Origin: Steinernema hermaphroditum
Lineage: Eukaryota; Nematoda; Chromadorea; Rhabditida; Steinernematidae
Assembly: GCA_030435675.1 (NCBI GenBank)
Contig: CM059622.1
Span: 9,858,001-9,922,000, forward strand
Length of the DNA: 64,000 bases
Direction: 5' to 3'
The notes under the pieces were generated by a model. The model saw nothing but the letters and a program-made list of their open reading frames with translations, ran no database searches and was not told where the DNA came from. A program made the translations under genes and the position numbers. Below are positions 33,980 to 44,649 of the stretch, in pieces. How positions within the stretch are numbered: position 1 is the stretch's first letter; each line of letters opens with the position of its first letter.

Positions 33980-34352
33980 GCTGCTTTTGCGATGACGATG
34001 GCGTCGTGGCTTCTACTTTGGCGAACTCTTGAAGCGCTTCTTGTACGCACTGCGCGAACGACAGGTCCGGCTTGGCGTCCCGGTGGTTGTCAAAAAAGCC
34101 AAAGAACTCAGGCTTGGTGTCGCCCTTTTTGAGAAGCAGATTCCTTGCTTTCAACATCTCCACAGCTTCGTCTATCGCATCATTCTCGCCTCGTTCCAGG
34201 AGAGCGATGACTTCCTCGTTGAACTTCGTTTGCACCTCTAAGCGAGAAGATTTGAGCGGTTTGGACGCGCCCTTTTTGAGCAAGTCGTTCACTCGCTGGT
34301 TGTTTGCAATAACCAGTTGCTTTATTTCTTCGAGCTTGTCGGACTCGGACAT
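33693..34352 (-). CDS. Gag-like protein of the DIRS/PAT element
   Basis: 219 codons starting MSESDKLEEIKQ, with a helical N-terminal half, a Gln/His-rich segment (about residues 150-175) and one CCHC zinc knuckle CFSCKSYGHISRNC near the C-terminus, as in retroelement nucleocapsids. It overlaps the RT frame by about 287 bp in another frame, so RT is probably made by frameshifting or splicing near the zinc knuckle. Confidence 0.85.
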   Translation of the reverse strand: MSESDKLEEIKQLVIANNQRVNDLLKKGASKPLKSSRLEVQTKFNEEVIALLERGENDAIDEAVEMLKARNLLLKKGDTKPEFFGFFDNHRDAKPDLSFAQCVQEALQEFAKVEATTPSSSQKQRVPAERKRAWPFRSGGGSYSRPTVAVNPWDIVASQQHQLLHQQLAQQQAHLFGFPNPGFPGRTPAPIQRQQLCFSCKSYGHISRNCPQAGMAPRQ

Positions 34353-34969
34353 CTAGAAAAATGTACCTGAGGCAACAGGTGGAACAGACAGACACGTACC
34401 TTGAACCGTGCTTTGATTCTCCAAGCAGCCAACGACTTTTTCCTTCAAAAAAAAGGAGAGAGATGCTCTGAAAATAACCAACTAATAAATTTTAGGATAA
34501 CGACTGTAATCTCTCGATATGCGCCGCGCAAAGAAAACGAAGCCGAGGCTGCGAGATAAACAAGATATCAAATCTCTTTCGGTACAACTCCAGTATCGAG
34601 GACTGAGTGGGCTTCCACCGGAAACTTTAACGCCAGTATCGGGGACTGGCTCAACTCGCACACCAGGCGAAAGATTTTTCCAACCAGTATCGAGGACTGT
34701 TACCAAGCAAATCAATGACCGACAACCAACTATATACTCTAATTCAGCCACAAACTTCCGAAACGTCCCAAAGAACAATATAAGTAAGCAAGATTTAACC
34801 AATTCAAGATCTCCAAACAAAAAACCTCAAATGACCGTTGAACAGACAACGCAAGATGAAGAAAACCCACCCTTTCAAACGCCAGTGCTACCTGCGGCCC
34901 AAAAGACCGTAACCCAATCAATCACGTCGGGACCGCCAGCTGCTTTAGATCGCTGCGCTAAAATCCGCC

Positions 34970-36062
34970 TTTCCTCTCCGAAGCACTGCGTGCTTCTCCG
35001 CGAAAAAGCCTATTTCAGCTCCGCTCACAGCAGCTGGCCTACTCGATAACCCACGAACTACAACCAACATAACAGGAACGTTTACTCAGTTCAAAGCGAG
35101 CAAGAGGCCTAAAGTGAGCATGAGCAGTCTATCAAAAGGAAGTAAAAATCGAAGGGGGCGGACGGACTGTTGAAAACCGAATTTGCATAACTGGAAGATG
35201 TGAAAATCATTGTTCCTTGTGGGACACAAATGAAGTCCACAACGAAGTTCCGCCAGCCCGAACCGTCCCATACCGACGGGAAGAATAAATGAGATGGCCA
35301 CCAAGGGACACCCAGCACGCCTCTACCTCTACATTGCTCGAGATGAGCTACCGCAAGCGGAATAAGACTAGGGGGTGGAATCGCCCACACAAACTCATTG
35401 GACCATGATGACGCGAACGCATTCACGCCTTCCGAATGGAAATCTGGGCATCTTATGTCCCTTAAAATAGAAAACGTTGTGTGAATCTTTTTTGGAGGGC
35501 AGAAAATTACCTGAATGTGTGATACCACATGATGATCGTTCTTTCGGTCATCTGGTACATGGGAGGTATCGTCAGATGCGCATGGCTTCAGCGTGCAGGA
35601 TGCATCTATCGGCGCACCCGGAGCTCAATACCACGGGCCTTAACGGGGGCTGTGACCGGATGGACCGCGCTACCGTACCCGACGGCATCGGCGCTCGGGT
35701 GCGGTAGCCCTGTCGCGGCGGGAGCCTGCCTGCGGTGTGCGTGCTTGGGTACGGTAGAGACGGAAATTGTCCGGGACGCCAATTGTCCGGGACGCCAATT
35801 GTCCGGGACGCCAATTGTCCGGGACGCCAATTGTCCGGGACGCCAATTGTCCGGGACGCCAATTGTCCGGGACGCCAATTGTCCGGGACGCCAATTGTCC
35901 GGGACGCCAATTGTCCGGGACGCCAATTGTCCGGGACGCCAATTCTTCATAAGCGCCGCAAATATTTCGTACGTTCGTTCGCTCCTTTCAAAGCGCTAGA
36001 GCAAATTCTGGGTCCCACCGCGTTGTGATTGATCGCTTTTGTGGAGTTCGAAAAAAAAATGG
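34970..36062. mobile_element. chimeric duplication: DIRS internal segment fused to Merlin-like segment
   Basis: 34970-35452 repeats 31618-32100 (module P plus the 3' end of the RT gene) with an offset of 3352 bp, continuous with the duplicated Q module. At 35452 the sequence switches without a gap to a copy of 29288-30217, including a shorter minisatellite and the A-rich right end, and then continues past the point where the first copy is interrupted. The breakpoint falls inside the transposase ORF on one side and the RT ORF on the other. Confidence 0.9.
35765..35944. repeat. 16-bp minisatellite, 11 units
   Basis: Same unit, phase and flanks as the array at 29601-30100 but with 11 instead of 31 copies (35765-35940, plus a final AATT). 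Confidence 0.97.
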
Positions 36063-36064
36063 AC

Positions 36065-36270
36065 TATATACTCTGGTTTTTTTTCGATCACAAAATCAGC
36101 CTTCAATCATCTCGTTGTGGGACTCAGAAATGTGACGCAAACGCATTGAACAAGCGCACGAAGTTCGCATGTTCGCTCGTCGTTTTCAACGCGTTGGATC
36201 AGATTTCTGAGTCCCACAACGAGATGATTGAAGGCCGATTTTGTGATCGAAAAAAAAACAGAGTATATAT
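36065..36270. mobile_element. MITE-like foldback element, about 205 bp
   Basis: Arms of about 65 bp at 36065-36130 and 36205-36270 are reverse complements (TATATACTCTG, then a T-run, CGATCACAAAATC, TTCAATCATCTCG and TGTGGGACTCAG). The middle is about 75 bp. The A-run next to GATCG and the TCTGRGTCCCAC block resemble the right end of the neighbouring Merlin-like element, suggesting a related non-autonomous family. No ORF. Confidence 0.8.
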
Positions 36271-37436
36271 GCAGAATACGGTAAAAGGTCATGAAACAAC
36301 ATCTATGGTCGCCGTAATTTTAATGCGCCTGCAATGTGTGCGTGGTGGGACCACCAGACTACCGTAGTTTTATCGTTCTGCCGACTTTTACAATGGAAAT
36401 CACAGAGTTTCTATCTTGTTTCGTTGATTTTGCGCGATCTAGGAGGTTTCGCAGAAATCCAAACGTTGATTTTGTGCAGAATTGAACGCTGCGTCGAATG
36501 AGCTATGGCTCACTGCTGGAAATTCACTCCGCGTGCCGGAATTAAACGGTCTATAAAACAGACTAACATCCTAAGCCAATTTAACGTCATACACGCGGGT
36601 TATTCATCACTGTCACTGCTATCAGAGTCGCTCGTACTGCAATCTGAGTTCCTGCGCACTGTAACGCTTGTTAAAGAACCACTTTTGCATCATTCAAGCT
36701 TGAGGTTGAAGCTACTAGTAAAAATCCAACGTTCGATCCTAGCGTAGGGAGCTTGTAGTAATCTTGGGTTTTCCAGATTCCATGGGTATATTGAAGCGTC
36801 ATGAGCCTTGTGTCAGCTCTAAAAGGCTTGAAAGTTAAGGCAGCGCATATTTTTCAAGCGGAAAAGGCGCCTCAGGTCACATTACATGGTACTAAAATAA
36901 TAATCGCTTAATAACTCCACGTTCGCGCCACCAAATTGCACCAACTAGGGTTCATTCGAACGAGAAAGTTCTAATCTTCAAAATCAACGTTCAGTTTTCC
37001 AAAATACGCTCTACTTCACGAGTTATGCATAATTCTTTGTCGCGGCTCTAAAATTCAATGGCGAAACGCGTGCGACGTTTCCTAGACGCGCACTTTTCGT
37101 GGCAGGAGCCTTGACCCATTGAAATTACGGCGACCATATTTCGCATTCATACTCTATGTTCAAGTTGTGTTATTCGCTGGAATATTGTTTTTCGTCGACC
37201 ATTACTTGTACTAGCCGGAAAAATTACGTTTGGTTCTTGCCTTGGCTCAATACACACAGTTCAATACGATTGAAAACAATGCACTCAAAAGGCCATCTTC
37301 TACATGAGCGAAATGATTTATACACATGTAGTGCCTATATACAAGGATTAAAACCAGATGATGAACTAGTGATATGTACAGTTCCATATTGCAAAAGATG
37401 ATTCCTAACATAGAAGGAATAGAAAGGATTTAAGAT
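36271..37436. repeat. non-coding, repeat-derived stretch with a further inverted repeat
   Basis: 36304-36326 and 37117-37138 are inverted copies around TATGGTCGCCGTAATT, so the 0.8 kb between may be a degraded inverted-repeat transposon. No protein family is recognised in the short ORFs. Confidence 0.55.
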
Positions 37437-40434
37437 TTACCCTACTGACTGACTAAGCTTATGAGAACTTAAATGCTGGTGATCCTTGAACAGCTTATTG
37501 AGTTGTGCAGAACCTCGTCGTCCACCTTTGCCCGTCTGAGTTGAGAGATGATGATACACCATGCCTAAACATGCAGCAATAATTTCTTGAAGAATTCTCA
37601 ATCTTAATGGAACATACCCAAAGCCTGAATGACATTCGAGTGGTCTTCGTTGATTTCGCCAAATGAGGGACTACGGATGTAGACGTGAGTTTCGTGTGCC
37701 TTGGTGACCTCTGACTTGCACACCGTCTTGTAATGGCCACTCAATGACTCGAAGCTCTTTACGTAGCCAGAGTGGAGATGCTCGATGGTCGGATTTCGCC
37801 TCGGGTCGTTCGCAACGGAAACTATGGCATCCAAATCACGCAGGACCATTTGTAGCTGGCGCGGGGACACCTGGAAACGAGGATATTCGTGTAGAGAGTA
37901 CGGCAGAATACGCAGCCAACCTCAAACTGGTTCGCTATAATCTGCAACAACTCCTTGATGCTCATTCGCGATCCGCCAAACCACACTTCGACGTGCTGAG
38001 TTCCATTGAATTCTCTTCCTATGTAGTGAATGCGCCGTAAGTAGTTGGATAAGGCGCCAACAAATGTGGACATGATTACGATACCCCAAGCCAGGTACAC
38101 GATGATCACACAGACTTGGAAGGGGCTGTTAGGAGAAGGCGTCAAGTCACCGTAGCCGATAGTCGTGATGGAAACAAAACTGAAAGCAGTTGTGCTCTGG
38201 AAAATGTGGCAGCGTGCTCACCTAAAGTATATCGCGGGAATGAAGGGCATCTCATCGATCCAGCAATGGAAAATGATTCCTCCAACAAGGGAATGTGAAA
38301 GAAGGAGAAAAACAACGACGTACAGGGGAAGACGACGTTCATCGTCGGAGATCAATTCCTAAAGGACAACACCGGCACTTAGAGAGGAGCAAATAGAACA
38401 AACTTTTTGCCTTGTAATTGACGTGAGAACAATCCAGTATCCTTCAGCGAGAAATTGCCCGAGGTTCGCCAGAGACATGAAGAGAACAGGAACACCCGTC
38501 ATTATATACAGTATACATATCAACTGACTTAATGCAGTCGTCGGAACCACCTTACCGTAACCTAGAAAGCAGTGTAACTTAGAACGACGCAAGAAAGGCA
38601 TACCGATGGTGCAGATGGTGGTGAATGTGAACAGAATGGATTCGTAGAACGGCTCCTTCGCAATGTTCTCATCGATCTTTTGAAAGAGAACTGCTCCAGA
38701 GATTACGTAAATTATCAGGAACACATTGATGATTATATGAGGGATCGACGACAGAAAAACCTACAACAACTAACTTCAAAAAACTAGAAAAGAGGTTTGC
38801 GGGAGAATTTCCGCAGTATGAAATCATCGGACAGACGGGTCACAATAAAACGGGGTCGGAAATTAAAAAAAAACAAAACCATTAATCACGGCTCCTTCCG
38901 TGCAAACCGCGATTCCATAAATAGATGTCGGCAGTCATGATCACGTGCCCGCGCAATCGTGCGATCTTGAGCTGTTCTCTGCGCGAGCGAATTCTCCCAG
39001 TTCCAAAATCTTGTTCGCAGTCGGCGCGTGAAACTCGAGTTTTAGAGTCAACATTCGTCATCCACCGCAACCAAAATGTAATCAACTTTAAGCTTCCAGA
39101 AATCACGTATCGCCGCCAGCGAAAAACCGAAAACCATCGAGCAAAGAATGTCCACAAACAAGGAATCGCGTCGTGGCGGGAGAAACTGCGGCGGGGAATA
39201 ACAGGCTCTGCTGAACTCTGATTTGCCAACGATTTGCGGTTGTAGGGAAATCGTAGATCGTAAAGCAATCCGATCATGTGTGCATCATTTGGGCAGTAAA
39301 CAACCAAATAGGCCGGGAATAGAACGCGGCGGCTTCCACCGCGCCGCGGGTGAATCTCCAAAGCGATTGGCAACCGAGCGTGTCTCCGGGAGTGTCAAGA
39401 TTAATCAATCGGTGTACGTGACGGCTGCCCTGTTTTGGCCAGAAAACCCTCAGAACTGTTTGTTTCCCGCGTCACACGGACCGTCACATCCAATTAGCGG
39501 CCACACCAGAAAGCGAACACCAAAAGCCAAAAAATTTGAATTCTTCTCCAGACAGACTGTCTACTCGCGAGAGACAGACGCGTGTCTAAAAACCTCGAAG
39601 AAGCCCCTTCCAGTCCGAGAGCGTCTTCGAGCGGGGAACGAGTTAAGAGAAGTCGGGGGCCTTACCGTCTTCCAGAGACTCTCGTCCTTGCACAAGCCAT
39701 GGTCTCTTCGGAACTTCTCGGCCCAAATGGCATAAGGCGAATAGTACTTGTAGTAGTGGGAGACGTGCTGCAACGGGGTTTTCCGTTTCGTCTTCCATCC
39801 AACGCGTTTGTATGCCTAAAAAAGCGAATAACAGTAAGAAATACGGAAGCCCTCAGTTGTCCAAATGCTAAAGATTTACTTTGAGCGGGTAGGGGGACGC
39901 CGTCGAGGAAGTGGTGTCGCCATATGCGAGATTCCGGTAGGCCTTCTCCAGCACGGGAACCACCTCGAAGCGACTCATAGGGGGATCCATGGGGTGAGGT
40001 TCGAGGGGATCGCCGACGAGAGCCATCTTCGGAGACGGCGGAGTTCGCAGCTTCTGTTGGTCGATCTTCATCTTCAGTCCGCCGTCGCTTTCCTCACCAC
40101 TGAGGTCTCCACAGGAGGTCAGAAGGGTGTCCGCCGTCGGGGTGCCACTGCTGCGGTCGCCCTCCTCGAGACTCTTCGAGCACACGGGGTCCTGGTGGCA
40201 CAGGTCGTCGGCTCCGAAGAGGGCGGGCTCCATGAGGATCGCCGTCGGAGACTCCTCGACACGGCCGAACTTCCTCGGCGCTGGATTCATCTCCGAGGGA
40301 TCGTCGACGGCGGCGGAGCAGGCGCCTGGAGGGTCGTCGGACAGCCCGGCGACTGCGAACGGGTTTCTCGCCGGGGCATTCGTCTGAAGATCGATCGAGC
40401 AGCTGGGAAGTTCGGAGCTCGTGACCGATCGCAT
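37437..40434 (-). CDS. TWK-type two-pore-domain potassium channel
   Basis: K2P leak channel of the plasma membrane. Exons (minus): 39880-40434, 39666-39815, 38604-38760, 38404-38561, 38222-38358, 37921-38179, 37618-37870, 37437-37564; total 1797 bp, 598 aa, frames consistent. Domains: a long acidic/Pro-rich cytoplasmic N-terminus; M1 (INVFLIIYVISGAVLFQKID); pore 1 TTICTIGYGKVVP, split by an intron inside the filter codon; M2 and an M3 region VVVFLLL; pore 2 TTIGYGDLTP; M4; and a cytoplasmic tail of about 190 residues. Both selectivity filters (TIGYG) are intact. Intron 2 (38761-39665, 905 bp) is long for this window. The last exon acceptor (37565) is preferred over a nearer alternative because it stays open longer. 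The specific twk orthologue is not determined. Confidence 0.92.
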
Positions 40435-41704
40435 CGGGTCGCGTGGGGCTTTTGGTCAGTCAGCCGGCACTCGTGGCTCCGTCATACGCTACTCGGCTTC
40501 GACCGTAGGTGGAAGTGTCGAACGATGATTGAGTGTCTGTAAGGCGGGGAAAAGGAGCAGAATGAGATTGCGTCGCGAGTGAATCGTCGTCGGAGGCGGT
40601 GATCGAATCGATTAATCGGGCGGTGACAGACGGGATCGCGCACCTTTCTCCCAAACGGGCAACCTTGTGGAAGCCGGCGGAAGCGATAAATCACTCGCCT
40701 GCGCAATTCTACGTCGCTTTTTGTGGATTCTTGGAAGTCAGCACCGCCGAATCCGAGACGGCGCTTCTCGAAACGCACCCCTCGGCGACGTTCTGAAGGA
40801 CGTCGCAGTCGATCTCAAACGACCCGAAAGTGTTTACATCAATCAAAAAGGTACTAAACGGGAATCTGTTGCCTTCGGTGGTGCACCTCGGAACCTCAGA
40901 GTCTTTGTCCTCCCCTTGGGCTTCGCCGTTTTCGGCGAGACGACGACTTCTGAAGATTGTGTTCGATGAGTGATGACGCGGAATCGACTCCGCTCTTTTG
41001 TACTTTTGACGAATCGGTCGGCCACCGACAACGACATGAACTGTCCTCCAGAAAGGAGACAGAATCGAAGGTGACGGGTTCGGAATGTTGTACGCATGGC
41101 CCTAAGGAGGCGACCTACTTGTAAGGACAACCTTCTTGGCCAGCTTAGCTGCAGATGCCATCTGCAAGGTTTTTGTTGGAAAAGAAAAGCGGATTTGCAC
41201 TTCATCGACACCATCCATCAAATGCGTCAATTGGATCAGTCGATATACAAGTGACAAAAAGATGGCGGCGGCGCTCCGAATAAATCACCGCAAATGTCAA
41301 CAACATCTTTTCTGATAGGACCTAAACACGATCTCTGCAGCCATCTTTTGCAGAAGCGATACCGTATTCTGACCGTAGCGACTGAGCTGTACTTGATCGT
41401 TCGCAACGCCATTCGCGTTTTTCGGTGGCGGCCATCAATTGGCGTTTTGACAAATGGGTCTCCGTCCCAAGAAGGGAACGACCGATCAGCACACGGGCAG
41501 ATTTATGGCGGACACGGTAAAACTTTATTTAGATTTCCGAATTCCAAACACGATAAATACAAAATATCTGCGCTGTTTTCTACGAAAACGGAGGGACGGG
41601 CTGAAGGGGGCACCCGTGTGGACGCACGAAGGGACTAGAGGGAGTAAGCTCTTGGGAAGATAGTCCTAGAGGTGGAGAGATCGTCGGAGGGGAGATTCGG
41701 GGCT
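40435..41704. other. intergenic: channel gene promoter side and cfi-1 downstream region
   Basis: 1.27 kb without a recognisable gene. A 123-codon minus-strand ORF at 40843-41214 lacks any family signature. Confidence 0.55.
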
Positions 41705-44649
41705 TCAGAGGATTCGTGGCACCTCAGCGCCGTCGGCCTTCAGCGCGAAGAGGACGCCCTGGTACATCGTGCCGTTGATTTCCATCGAAACCACCATTGT
41801 TTGCTCTCCGTTCACGGCGCGTCCATCTAAAACGAGGCCGATGAGCTACCGTAATCCACCTCAGCTGCTCTTTGGTAGCCAGTATGAGTTATTCTTGTAC
41901 TCGCGGCGCGCGATCTGTCGCCTCGGATTCGCTTTTTGTCAATCTCGGTGCGTTTAATCGACGAAATGAACTTTAATCGACGATCCGGAAGCAGAACTGT
42001 GCTCGAGAACCTATTTTAGGCGACCACGTCGTGAGCGATTTGGGGCGAAAACAAGGGTAGCATCAGCAGAGCTCATTGCAGTACTACTCCCATGGAATCG
42101 GTCATTCGAATTCAGAAAAGTGTACTAAAACAGAACTAGGCCTTGGATGGCCTTTCGCTTTTTAGATTTAGGATAGCTCCGTCCAGAGGGTACCGCTTGC
42201 TGTGACACTTCGGGACATTGGTGATAGTCCAGCTGACCACCAGTTTACAAGTGTGTTACCGATGGATTTAACTCCGAGAGCATTTGGAAGATACAGCTGG
42301 AACCGCTCTGTTCGGTCTTGCAGAGAAGTTCTATCCGGAAAAGTGCCCATTTCTATCGTACCCCACAAATATGGACAAAGTACGTACTGGAGATCTTGAG
42401 GTGCGTGGTGGGAACTCCGCCGAAGATCCTCTCGAGCGAGGGTGTCGTGGCGTTCGCTGCTTCCTCGTTCGTCCTGGAGTCCGTCCGGGCTCTCTTCACT
42501 GCAAGACTTTTCCGGTCAGAGCTGCTGCACCAGCTCGGAGCGTACCTGGAGGATCGGAGTCGTAGGAGGAGGTGGACTCGCGGCCAGAGCCTGGGAGTCC
42601 GGCGCCCTGTTGTCGCGATGCAGCTTCGGCGGCGGCGCGTTGCACCATCTCGAAGTGACGCTGCTGCGCTTCGATGCTGGCGAGGTGTTCAGCCTTGTAG
42701 GCGGCGACGAGGGCCTGTTGCGTGGAGGAGACGGCAGCGAGGCTGTTGGAGTCCTCGTCGTTGGAGCCGAGGCCGAAAGCGCCGTTGAGGTGGTGCTTCG
42801 CCGCCAGAAGGGCGTGGGGGGTGTGCGAAGCAAGAGAGTAAGGGAAGGCGGCCGAGGGGGCGGCGGAGGAGCCCCCGGCCCTTCGGCCTTCGCGTCGATT
42901 CCCGTCGATCGCCTGCTGGAGGTCGGCGGGACTGCTGAGGGCCTCCTTTTCGCACTCGTACTCGTAGAGGTACTTCTGGTACCTGCAAGCAGTCGATCCC
43001 TCATGCGGCCTCATAAGCACCCGATCGTCGAAGAGCCGAGTCAGTTGTTTGCATAATGAAAGGGCGCCAAAAAATGCGATTTCATCGCCGCTGATTTATC
43101 TCCGATTGTTTCGACGATCGTATCGCGAATCAATCAGCGTTTCCAACGGCCACCGATCACCGATCCATCAAATGGGCACTACTCACTGGGTGCGGAGGGT
43201 GAAGGCGGCAGAAGTTATGGAGGAGGGCAGATTGAGGCCCTTGGTGATCTCGCGCCACAGCTTCTTGTTGATTATCTCGACGAGGCCGCCGTGCTGCACC
43301 ACCAGCCGGTAGAGTTCGTAGAGGTCGAGCACCTGCTTCGCCATGATCGGGATCCGCGTCACGGGTTTGCCTGAAATCGACGATTAGCCTGGAGCTCCCT
43401 CCACGGCACGTACCGATCTTGTGCATGAAGCCGAGCCAGTCGTCGAGCCACTCCTTCCTCTTCTGATCGTCGGACAACTCGTAGAGCTACAGTAACCCGG
43501 TGTTATTTGGTGTTAATTAGCCGGCGGCGAATTCGGTTACAGGAGTGTAATGGCCGAGTTGCGAGCGATTCGATTACGCGGCGATCGCAAAAAGTTTGTC
43601 CTCGACAATAGGGACATGTGGCCCGGTCCCTGGCGGCCCCAGCCCTAATGAGCTCGTCATATCCGCGGCCCCGTGGCCATAAATCGTCGCGAACAAGGGC
43701 GCGCGACGGAGATAATGCACGATCAATTCGCCTGAGGGCACCCGAAGGCGGCGGACAAGAAGCCGCGCAAAGTTTATTAAATATCCGGTGAATTATTGAG
43801 GCGCCGCCGTGTCCGAGGATCCCCGAAGGCGTGGGGAGCGGAAGAGGATAGGGCCTAAGTCGCCCGGATGAGCGTGGGATCGCCCAATTGCGCGCGCCAA
43901 GTACGGTAATGCGATTAGTCGTGACACTTTCCCGCGGCTACCGTATCCCGACAGACCTGTTTGAACTGCTCCTCGAACGACCAGCTCTGCTGCGGATTCT
44001 GGTCGCCGTCCTCCGAAGACTCCGGCTTCTTCTCCTTCCGGAAACGGCAGTCGTTGCTGAAGAGGCGATGGAGTAACGGGTCTCATGGGAAACGATACCT
44101 GACGGTGAGATCTTCGGGCTCCGTTGTGGCTACGTTTTCGGCGTCATCGTCATCGTCGTGCGTGGTCGGTGACGAGTTGTTGGCGTTGGGTAGGTTGAGA
44201 GGAGCGCTCCCGAAGACGGGGAGGGCGTTGAAAGCACCGGGGGGCATCTGGACGCCCGTTGTGGTGAGGCCGAGCATCTGCTGCTGCAGGATGGGGTTCT
44301 GCTGGAGGGCGGCAGTCAGAAACGGAGGGAGAACGTTCATCGGGAAGGGGCTTCGGAAGTTCAGGTCTGCAGAGGGGCGGGCGTCAGGGGGCACTCGGGA
44401 GGGGACTCACTGGAGAGGGAGGATGTGAACTTATGGAGAGCCTTCTGCTGCGCTTCGAGGGCGTTCTCGAAGGCGTTCGACGCCTCCTTCGGTGAAGGAC
44501 TCCGTTGCTGAAACGAAGGATTGCGGTAGGATGTTCGAATGAGGACGACGCACGTTCTCGTCCTTGAAGGCGGCGGCGTCGGAGGCGACGCACTCTGCCG
44601 GGGCGGCCGAAGGCGAGGGGACGGAGTCGACGCTCATCGAGGAGATCAT
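41705..44649 (-). CDS. cfi-1: cfi-1: ARID3-family (dead ringer) transcription factor
   Basis: AT-rich-sequence-binding factor that specifies neuron identity in C. elegans. Exons (minus): 44554-44649, 44411-44507, 44099-44366, 43957-44056, 43414-43486, 43187-43370, 42546-42982, 42388-42498, 41705-41826; total 1488 bp, 495 aa. ARID spans exons 4-6: WSFEEQFKQLYELSDDQ, RKEWLDDWLGFMHKIG, TRIPIMAKQVLDLYELY, VVQHGGLVEIINKKLWREI, LPSSITSAAFTLRTQYQKYL and YEYECE. The C-terminal REKLES domain reads THLKIS, then MVVSMEINGTMYQGVLFAL. ARID plus REKLES is diagnostic of ARID3. The start MISSMSVDSV at 44649 is chosen; an in-frame ATG at 44637 is possible. The final intron (561 bp) separates the two REKLES halves. 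Confidence 0.95.

Larger units (their letters stand above)
30220..34969 (-). mobile_element. DIRS/PAT-type tyrosine-recombinase retrotransposon with split direct repeats
   Basis: On the minus strand the order is gag, RT-RNase H, tyrosine recombinase. Two repeat modules are split as in PAT elements: module Q (173 bp) at 34797-34969 and 31445-31617, and module P (129 bp) at 31618-31746 and 30220-30348. So the 5' end carries Q, the internal site carries P-Q and the 3' end carries P. No LTR and no integrase of the DDE type are present. A third P copy at 34970-35098 belongs to the adjoining partial element. Total about 4.75 kb. Assignment to the DIRS group rests on RT type plus tyrosine recombinase. 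Confidence 0.88.

Noticed and set aside
42496..43056. Large plus-strand ORFs across cfi-1 (up to 204 codons)
   Set aside because: Shadows of the GC-rich cfi-1 exon on the minus strand, which encodes the conserved ARID region.
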